Shown in pieces: positions 6,443-11,499 of a DNA stretch of 11,499 bases. The notes beneath the pieces were generated by a model. That model was not told the DNA's origin. It saw only the letters and a list, made by a program, of their open reading frames with translations, and searched no databases. Origin of the DNA: Thermoplasmata archaeon (GTDB taxonomy: Archaea > Thermoplasmatota > Thermoplasmata > Thermoplasmatales > Thermoplasmataceae); contig JAJZKX010000030.1 of the NCBI GenBank assembly GCA_021850745.1, positions 1 through 11,499 of the forward strand, written 5' to 3'. The position numbers were made by a program, and so were the translations under genes. Each line of letters begins with the position of its first letter. Within the stretch, counting starts at the first letter, position 1.

Positions 6443-7549
6443 ATGAACCTGCCTTTGTACGCTCTTAGGAGAGCCCTGGTGTTCGTACCGAGCCTTATCC
6501 TGCTAACAATGATCGTATTTTCCCTCTCCTGGCTGATGCCTCATTATTACTACATACTTCCGCTCACATATGGGAGCTTCGTTCCATTGACAAGCACGGT
6601 GATTTCGAATGACCTGCAGGCAATGAATATTTTCCCTTCCAATCCCGCACTCACATACCTGTACTACCTCAAGGGAATCTTCACCGGTAACTGGGGACTT
6701 GCGGTCGGCGGGCTGGACGTGCCTTTCCCATTCACTGGAAATGTTTACAGCCATATCGGCTTTTTCCTGGATAACAGCCTGCAACTCATACTTGCATCTT
6801 TCCTTGTTTCGGTCTTTGTTGCTATTGCGCTGGGAAGTTACGCGTCAAGGCACAGGGGCGGGGCAATCTTTTATGTGGCCAGGTTCATCTCATATTCCGG
6901 TTTTTCAGCTCCCGCCATTTGGGTTGCACCCCTACTGGTGATGATATTTGGAAGGGGGGTAGGAATCCCGGTAATATCAGTCTTCCCCATAAGCGGCAGG
7001 GGCGTGACACCAAGCAATTACCCCGGTTTCATGAATTCCATGGGGATAAGTTCCCCAACCGGCATACTGATCGTCGATACCATATACTGGCAGGACTGGC
7101 CACTCCTTGCTTCAGAACTGATGCACATGGTGCTTCCCATTACCACCATTTCCTATGGAGTTATCGCAGGTCTCCTGAGGTTCTATATGCTGGGAATAGA
7201 CGAGGAGATAAACAAGGAATACGTTGCTGCTGCGAGGTCACGAGGGATCCAGGAACGCGACATATACCGGAAACACATCAGGAAGACAGCACTGGTCCAC
7301 ACGGTACCCCAGGTTGGACTTGTAACGACCAACATGATACTAGGGTTGATCGTTGCCGAGAACTTCTTTTCTTATTACGGGCTTGGAGAACTTCTTCTGC
7401 AGAGTTTTGTCGTGGGGGCATACATTCCAATGGTTGAGATCTGGCCCCTTATGGCAACAGTCCTCATATTCGGAATCATGGTGCTTCTTTCAAGCTTTAT
7501 CGCGGACTTGCTGCAAGCGTACGTGGACCCGAGGACCCGGCTTTCATAA
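6443..7549 (+). CDS. ABC transporter permease, OppB/DppB-like (peptide/nickel family)
   Basis: The 368-residue membrane subunit has the OppB layout: an N-terminal helix starting right after LRRALVFVPS (8-17), a large extracytoplasmic loop (about 32-108), then a BPD_transp_1-type core of five helices. The cytoplasmic EAA loop that docks on the ATPase is EYVAAARSRG (259-268), followed by IYRKHIRKTAL. The end region FFSYYGLGELLLQS (308-321) and the terminal ADLLQAYVDPRTRLS match the family pattern. OppB-type subunits form the membrane channel together with an OppC-type subunit, two ATPases and a binding protein, importing oligopeptides, dipeptides, nickel or oligosaccharides. None of the ATPase or binding-protein genes is in the window. 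The likely partner OppC-like gene is immediately downstream but on the opposite strand, 8 bases away tail to tail. The substrate is unknown. Confidence 0.9.
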   Translation: MNLPLYALRRALVFVPSLILLTMIVFSLSWLMPHYYYILPLTYGSFVPLTSTVISNDLQAMNIFPSNPALTYLYYLKGIFTGNWGLAVGGLDVPFPFTGNVYSHIGFFLDNSLQLILASFLVSVFVAIALGSYASRHRGGAIFYVARFISYSGFSAPAIWVAPLLVMIFGRGVGIPVISVFPISGRGVTPSNYPGFMNSMGISSPTGILIVDTIYWQDWPLLASELMHMVLPITTISYGVIAGLLRFYMLGIDEEINKEYVAAARSRGIQERDIYRKHIRKTALVHTVPQVGLVTTNMILGLIVAENFFSYYGLGELLLQSFVVGAYIPMVEIWPLMATVLIFGIMVLLSSFIADLLQAYVDPRTRLS

Positions 7550-7557
7550 GTTACTGC

Positions 7558-8658
7558 TTATATTCCCATCATGCTGCGCCTTCTCGGGTTGAGGTACTGA
7601 ATCAGCCCCTCCGCCAGAAGGTTCAACCCTATGACGAGTATCACCAGGAAGGTACCGGGCACCACAATTGGCCACCAGTAACCTTCAACCAGCAATAAGG
7701 TAGTGGGGGTGGGGTAGACATGGAATACGGGATATGCGAGATACTGGTATCCTGTCATTAGGCTGCCCAGTTCCGGTAGTGTAGAGAGCCCAGGATCGAG
7801 CGGGAAGAAGAAAAATTCAAATGTCACCAGCATCACAAGCACATTTGCAATGGAAATCGGGATCTGGGCAATGATTGGGGAGAACGCATTTGGCATCACA
7901 TGGGAGACAATGACCCTGATCCTTGAACAACCATTTGCCACTGCCGCCTCAACGAAGTAAGACCCCCTTATGAGCATAGCCTGTGTCCTGGAAATGCGGG
8001 CAAAACTTGCCCAGGTAATCACAGCAAGCCCCATGACAACTTCGAAGGGTGAGAGATTATTCACCAATCCGGGAGAATTAAGTACACCGGCGCTGATCTC
8101 CTGCTGAGCCCCGGTGGCGAGGAGTGAAAACGTTATCAGGATAACTATGCCAGGTATGCTCAGGAAAGCGTCTACCACCCTCATGAGCACCTCATCTGCC
8201 TTACCTCCATGAAATCCTATCAGAGACCCGGCAAGGAACCCGATTACCAGAGAAACCAGGACTACAGCCACGGAGTACAGAAGATCATACCTGAGTGACT
8301 CTAGCATCAGGGGAAGTATTGGAAGGTTGTAGTTTGTGGTTCCGAGCCAGTACCACCAGGAACCGCCGAAATTGAAGTAGCTTGGGAGTTTATCGGCATT
8401 CGCATAGTTCACGGTTGTGAAGGATATAGGATTGCTGGGGTTGCTTACACCAAGATACTGTGGGATAACAACATCCAGCAGCGCTATGAAGAAGTAGGCA
8501 AAGGTGACAAGGAGACCCGCGAGGGCAACCCGGTTTCGAGACATGGCCCTGAAGAATGAAATGGTGGATTCCGCGATCCTGCCCATTACCCTTTCCAGAG
8601 CACCTGGCGGTGAAATCTGCCTGTTGCCCTCTGGAACCGCCAACTCAGGTTCTGTCAT
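7558..8658 (-). CDS. ABC transporter permease, OppC/DppC-like (peptide/nickel family)
   Basis: The 366-residue protein has a cytoplasmic N-terminal extension of about 40 residues (AMSRNRVALAG, 38-48, precedes helix 1), an extracytoplasmic segment, then WLGTTNYNLPILPLMLESLRYDL, which corresponds to the LGTD...RDVLSRLIYG block of OppC proteins. GFHGGKADEVLMRVVDAFLSIPG (148-170) is strongly OppC-like. The EAA loop reads YFVEAAVANGCSR (234-246), and NLLAEGLIQYLNPRRR (346-361) gives the usual ending. It should form the importer channel with an OppB-type partner. About 60 residues longer than common DppC proteins, with the excess in the N-terminal tail and in the region around 285-330. ATG 8658 is supported by a TTTAAATT box about 29 bases upstream. 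Its opposite orientation to the neighbouring OppB-like gene is unusual for this family. Confidence 0.88.
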   Translation of the reverse strand: MTEPELAVPEGNRQISPPGALERVMGRIAESTISFFRAMSRNRVALAGLLVTFAYFFIALLDVVIPQYLGVSNPSNPISFTTVNYANADKLPSYFNFGGSWWYWLGTTNYNLPILPLMLESLRYDLLYSVAVVLVSLVIGFLAGSLIGFHGGKADEVLMRVVDAFLSIPGIVILITFSLLATGAQQEISAGVLNSPGLVNNLSPFEVVMGLAVITWASFARISRTQAMLIRGSYFVEAAVANGCSRIRVIVSHVMPNAFSPIIAQIPISIANVLVMLVTFEFFFFPLDPGLSTLPELGSLMTGYQYLAYPVFHVYPTPTTLLLVEGYWWPIVVPGTFLVILVIGLNLLAEGLIQYLNPRRRSMMGI

Positions 8659-8683
8659 GTCAGATGGCTTTATCTCCTTGTTG

Positions 8684-8691
8684 AATTTAAA
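8684..8691 (-). promoter_or_regulatory. TATA box of the OppC-like gene
   Basis: Reads TTTAAATT on the - strand, centred about 29 bases upstream of ATG 8658, predicting a leader of only a few bases. GGAGAT (8672-8677 region, - strand) would be mostly within the untranscribed or immediate 5' part. Confidence 0.48.
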
Positions 8692-8730
8692 GAGTTGCCG
8701 GAATGCGAAGCCGGGTCAGCATCCACATGA

Positions 8731-8739
8731 CTTAAGTAA
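8731..8739 (+). promoter_or_regulatory. TATA-like box of the dienelactone-hydrolase-family gene
   Basis: CTTAAGTAA is centred about 25 bases before ATG 8760, with no Shine-Dalgarno sequence in between (TTTTAACGGC precedes the start). The geometry fits a leaderless message. It lies back to back with the OppC-like promoter in a 101-base divergent intergenic region. Confidence 0.42.
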
Positions 8740-8759
8740 GCCAATGAACTTTTAACGGC

Positions 8760-9563
8760 ATGGTCGAGATTGTAACGGAGGATGCGACCTTCAAGGGTCA
8801 TGACGGGCATGAAATGGAACTCTATGTGGCAAGGCCCGATAGCGGGAAACACCCAGCAATAATCGTGATACACGAGGTATTCGGGCTGAACGAAAACATA
8901 AGGGACATCACCAGAAGGTTTGCCAGGGAAGGATACACGGTTTTCGCCCCAAATCTCTATTCCCGCAAGAAAGATGTGCTGAACGAGAAAAACCTCGAAG
9001 AAGGCATGAAAGCTTTTCTGTCCCTTTCCCCAGAGAGGAGGGGAGACAAGGAGGCAATCGCGGAGGCGACTTCCTCGTTGAGCGAGAACTCTAGAAAAGC
9101 CGTGGAAATAGTCTTCTCTGGACGCGGATTGCTTGAGGACGAGATGACCAGGGACCTGTTGGCGCTTTACGCCCACGCAAACTCATCGGAACATGTTCTG
9201 AGGGACAGCATAGGAGCAACCGGGTTCTGTCTGGGTGGAGGAATGGCGTTCGAGTTTGCCTGCGCATCCCCGCTGAAGTCTGTATTCGTGTTCTACGGGA
9301 GAAATCCAAGCCTGATTGACAAGATTTCTGGCATGACGGCAAGTTACTTTGCCGTATATGCAGGAGAGGACCCCGGAATTGACGCGGGGCTCCCCGATCT
9401 TGCAGCGGCAATGTTCCGGCTGAAGAAGAATTTTGGAATGAAAATGTACGCTGGCGTTCTCCATGGGTTCTTCAACGATACGAGACAGTCATTCAACAAA
9501 GAGGCAGCCGAGGATGCCTGGAAGCTGGCACTGCATCACTTTGGAAGCACGCTGGGGAGATGA
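8760..9563 (+). CDS. Dienelactone hydrolase family protein
   Basis: The 267-residue protein has the dienelactone hydrolase (DLH) version of the alpha/beta hydrolase fold. HEVFGLNENIRD (38-49) contains the conserved Glu39, the nucleophile elbow is GFCLGG with Cys157 (155-160), the probable acid is Asp204 in YAGEDPG (200-206), and the catalytic histidine is His235 in GVLHGFFND (232-240). Classical DLH opens dienelactone rings in chlorocatechol degradation, but most archaeal relatives act on other, unidentified esters or lactones, so the name is a family call. It is about 30 residues longer than typical DLH; the extra length is a charged segment at about 88-148 before the nucleophile strand. No signal peptide, so cytoplasmic. 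ATG 8760 follows a TATA-like box at leaderless distance. Its stop overlaps the start of a tiny ORF (ATGA), which suggests translational coupling. Confidence 0.9.
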   Translation: MVEIVTEDATFKGHDGHEMELYVARPDSGKHPAIIVIHEVFGLNENIRDITRRFAREGYTVFAPNLYSRKKDVLNEKNLEEGMKAFLSLSPERRGDKEAIAEATSSLSENSRKAVEIVFSGRGLLEDEMTRDLLALYAHANSSEHVLRDSIGATGFCLGGGMAFEFACASPLKSVFVFYGRNPSLIDKISGMTASYFAVYAGEDPGIDAGLPDLAAAMFRLKKNFGMKMYAGVLHGFFNDTRQSFNKEAAEDAWKLALHHFGSTLGR

Positions 9564-9670
9564 GTGGGATGGCAGAGGAGGAAAGAATGGATCCATTGCA
9601 GGCGTGTTTCCTGAATTATGCAATCACTCTTGAGGAGGCAGACAGGAGGAAACTCAGGGGGATACAGTAA
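9560..9670 (+). CDS. Tiny ORF (36 codons) overlapping the dienelactone-hydrolase stop
   Basis: The ATG at 9560 sits inside the overlap ATGA with the upstream stop (9561-9563), a classical coupled arrangement, and is preceded by GGGGAG (9554-9559). The reading frame starts MSGMAEEERMDPL and ends RRKLRGIQ at TAA 9668-9670. An inner ATG at 9587 has a strong GAGGAGGAAAG immediately before it and would give 27 residues. The product is acidic at the front and basic at the back, with a short amphipathic-looking middle, no membrane helix and no recognised family. It could be a small coupled protein, a decayed remnant of a longer gene, or chance. It ends 24 bases from the convergent exporter stop. Confidence 0.38.
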   Translation: MSGMAEEERMDPLQACFLNYAITLEEADRRKLRGIQ

Positions 9671-9694
9671 ACCCCTCCAGGGAGCCTGGAAGTC

Positions 9695-11413
9695 CTACTG
9701 GGAACTATCTGTTGGCTCAGCCGAGGCATCCAGCCCATGGACGTATTTCTTCCCCCGCATGAATGATGCGGCAGCCGCCAGAACTGACAGGGCAGCCCCC
9801 ACGAGGAAAGACAGGCTCAATGCGGACATGAATGGCGGTGCAAGGGCATTGGGAAACCAGGACTTTCCAGTTATTGTGCTGTACCACGCGGTAGTGCCGT
9901 ATCCGGCAAAATAGGACGGATATAGGTTGGAAAGCTGCTGCACAACGGTCTGCATAGGGTTGTATCCCAGAAACATTGAGAAGAGGGCTGCAGTCGGAGA
10001 AGCCCCTATTGCACCGTCGATCATCGGAGAAATGCCTGCAGGAACGCCCGCTGTCGCCAGTGGTCCCAGCATGCTTCCAGACAGGTTGGACGAGAGCGAG
10101 GCAATCACGAGAGTGAAGAACAGGCCAAGGCTGGCTGTCTGGCCCACGTTCATGATTGTGGCTCTCATTCCCGAGGCCACCCCTCTTTCTTCAGGCGGAA
10201 CGGAATTCATTATGGCAGCAGTGTTAGGAGCTGCAAACATTCCGCTTCCGGCTCCAAGCATGAAAAGTATCAGGGCGAATTCCCAGTAATTGAAGCCATA
10301 GGGCAGACTGGAAAGGAGAAGGAAAGACACCGCAGCAATAACCATGCCAAGAGATCCCAGTTCCTTTGCGCCGTACCTGTCAGAAAGCCATCCGCTGAGG
10401 GGGCCCGTAGCAAAGAATCCAACGGTCATGGGGAGCATCGCCACCCCGGCCCAGAACGGCGTTGAACTGTAAGAGTAGCCATGCAGGGGGAGCCAGATTC
10501 CCTGCAGCAGAATGATCAGCATGAGCATCACTCCTCCCCTGCCTATGGAGGCCATGAAACTGGCAAGATTCCCCATCCCGAAGGCCCTTATCTTGAAGAG
10601 GGACATATGAAACATTGGGTCCCTGACCTTTGCCTCCACAAATGGGAATGCAACCAGGAGGATGCTGCCCAGCACCAAGGACAGTATGACCCATGGGTTT
10701 TCCCATCCCATGGGGGAGCCATCATAGTTTATGAGACCATATGTGACTCCGATAAGGAGGAGCGTAAGGCCCCCCGCAAAAGAGAGGTTACCGAAATAGT
10801 CGATGTGCCTCTGCACTTTCTTCACGGAAATGTCCTTCAGCCTGATTATGGACCACACACTTCCAAGCGCGCCGAACGGTACACTTACGAGGAATACCAG
10901 CCTCCAGTTGATTACGGAAAGGATCCCCCCGATCACGAGACCAATGAATGAGCCGGCGAGTGCGGCAACCTGGTTCAGCCCAAGAGCCATTCCTCTCTCA
11001 TCCGCCGGGAAAGCATCAGTCAGAATGGCTGCAGAATTAGAAAAGAGAAATGCAGCGCCTACGCCCTGGAATAACCTGAATATGATTAACTCGTCAGCGC
11101 CAAGGATCCCTGTGCTTGGTGTCAGGAACAGAAGCAATGAGCCCACCGTGAATACGACGAATCCGAGGTTGAAGAGCCTGGTTCTTCCAAACATGTCGGA
11201 TAGCTTTCCAAATGTGACAAGTAGTGTAGCTGTCACTATGTTGTAGCCCATCAGAATCCACAAAAGGTAGACGAAATTACCCGAAACATTGGGATCGAGG
11301 TTGATTCCCTTGAAAATCGTGGGCAAAGAAATCAGTATTATTGTGCCGTTGACCATGGCCATGAACACTCCAATTGTAGTGTTGGTCAGGGCGATCCACT
11401 TGTACTGAACCAT
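9695..11413 (-). CDS. MFS exporter, DHA2 (EmrB/QacA-like), 14 TM with long extracytoplasmic loop
   Basis: At 572 residues this is a large member of the 14-helix drug:H+ antiporter group. Helix 1 has [12 protein letters not shown] (22-33), motif A is [13 protein letters not shown] (69-81), motif B is [12 protein letters not shown] (112-123), the motif-C region is [10 protein letters not shown] (154-163), and [12 protein letters not shown] (170-181) follows. A second-half motif-A echo, GWLSDRYG, is at 341-348. It differs from the other DHA2 protein in a roughly 90-residue, Gly/Pro/Ser/Tyr-rich loop before the last helix (about 440-530), predicted to face outside. A hydrophilic tail (552-572) is probably cytoplasmic. 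It likely exports lipophilic compounds or metabolites using the proton gradient; substrate unknown. ATG 11413 is supported by a CCATATATC box about 28 bases upstream. No regulator gene is visible beside it. Confidence 0.9.
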   Translation of the reverse strand: MVQYKWIALTNTTIGVFMAMVNGTIILISLPTIFKGINLDPNVSGNFVYLLWILMGYNIVTATLLVTFGKLSDMFGRTRLFNLGFVVFTVGSLLLFLTPSTGILGADELIIFRLFQGVGAAFLFSNSAAILTDAFPADERGMALGLNQVAALAGSFIGLVIGGILSVINWRLVFLVSVPFGALGSVWSIIRLKDISVKKVQRHIDYFGNLSFAGGLTLLLIGVTYGLINYDGSPMGWENPWVILSLVLGSILLVAFPFVEAKVRDPMFHMSLFKIRAFGMGNLASFMASIGRGGVMLMLIILLQGIWLPLHGYSYSSTPFWAGVAMLPMTVGFFATGPLSGWLSDRYGAKELGSLGMVIAAVSFLLLSSLPYGFNYWEFALILFMLGAGSGMFAAPNTAAIMNSVPPEERGVASGMRATIMNVGQTASLGLFFTLVIASLSSNLSGSMLGPLATAGVPAGISPMIDGAIGASPTAALFSMFLGYNPMQTVVQQLSNLYPSYFAGYGTTAWYSTITGKSWFPNALAPPFMSALSLSFLVGAALSVLAAAASFMRGKKYVHGLDASAEPTDSSQ

Positions 11414-11437
11414 TATCCTGCGGGTAGATTATCTCTG

Positions 11438-11445
11438 GATATATG
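11438..11445 (-). promoter_or_regulatory. TATA box of the second DHA2 exporter
   Basis: On the - strand CATATATC is centred about 28 bases upstream of ATG 11413, the leaderless distance. The same bases contain the ATG (11443-11445) of a possible divergent + strand gene, so the two would physically overlap. Confidence 0.45.
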
Positions 11446-11499
11446 GTTTTGGAAAGCGAACTTGAGAAGGCAAGCTACAGTGCGGGATTCTGGGACATA
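11443..11499 (+). CDS. Possible 5' end of a divergent gene, cut by the window edge
   Basis: From ATG 11443 the frame stays open for 19 codons to the end of the window (MVLESELEKASYSAGFWDI), with codon choice like the neighbours; the nearest upstream in-frame stop is TAG at 11425. The sequence reads like a genuine N-terminus with a short acidic helix, but it is too short to identify. The opposite frame on the - strand is also open over the same bases and ends at 11414-11416, so chance is a real alternative. Confidence 0.35.
   Translation, partial: MVLESELEKASYSAGFWDI

Noticed and set aside
6919..7437. 172-codon + strand frame overlapping the OppB-like permease
   Set aside because: It is out of frame with a clear permease containing the EAA loop; its translation is rich in His, Arg and Cys, as expected of a shadow.
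8670..9176. 168-codon - strand frame opposite the dienelactone-hydrolase gene
   Set aside because: It is antisense to a gene with intact catalytic residues and would collide with the OppC-like promoter; no motif supports it.
9655..9684. Possible hairpin terminator (AGGGG...CCCCT) between the tiny ORF and the second exporter
   Set aside because: The stem is only about five pairs with an 11-base loop and no T-tract, so it does not meet a reasonable standard for either bacterial- or archaeal-type termination.
10803..11246. 147-codon + strand frame antisense to the second DHA2 exporter
   Set aside because: The - strand carries well-ordered MFS motifs over the same bases; the + frame has no domain pattern.

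Overview
The window looks like chromosomal DNA from an archaeon, most likely a Thermoplasmata/Thermoplasmatales-type acidophile. This is inferred from gene content and style, not from a marker gene: no rRNA, tRNA or core informational gene is present. The supporting signs are arginine coded mostly by AGG/AGA, frequent ATA isoleucine codons, GTG and TTG starts, AT-rich TATA-like boxes about 25-30 bases before many start codons with little or no Shine-Dalgarno sequence (leaderless-style promoters), a T-rich tract instead of a hairpin terminator, and a preponderance of MFS exporters, ABC peptide-type permeases and DUF981-like membrane proteins.

Layout, left to right. Bases 1-177 are bounded by a 30-bp imperfect inverted repeat with no credible gene inside, probably a MITE-like element or IS remnant cut by the window edge. 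A six-helix membrane protein (375-1031, probably DUF981) and an eight-repeat TPR protein (1143-2027) follow on the + strand. Strands then alternate: a 14-TM DHA2-type MFS exporter (2012-3415, -), a glycerophosphodiester phosphodiesterase (3511-4212, +), a 12-TM sugar-porter-like MFS transporter (4213-5532, -), an alpha/beta hydrolase (5636-6385, +), an OppB/DppB-like ABC permease (6443-7549, +), an OppC/DppC-like permease (7558-8658, -), a dienelactone-hydrolase-family enzyme (8760-9563, +) with a tiny ATGA-overlapping ORF behind it (9560-9670, +), a second, larger DHA2-type MFS exporter (9695-11413, -), and possibly the first 19 codons of another + gene at the right edge (11443-11499).

How the genes work together: most appear to be single-gene transcription units. 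Every convergent pair is packed tail to tail (16-base overlap, 0, 8 and 24 bases apart), while divergent pairs share compact promoter regions with a TATA-like box for each side. By function the window is a transport and small-molecule hydrolysis neighbourhood: three secondary transporters, two halves of an ABC importer membrane channel, and three hydrolases of broad families. The two ABC permeases would be expected to pair in one complex, yet they are encoded on opposite strands, and no ATPase or binding-protein gene is present. I see no CRISPR array, toxin-antitoxin pair, integrase or clear defence system, and I do not find a convincing undescribed system. The most unusual items are the terminal inverted-repeat element, the split convergent permease pair, the tiny coupled ORF and the tail-to-tail packing.
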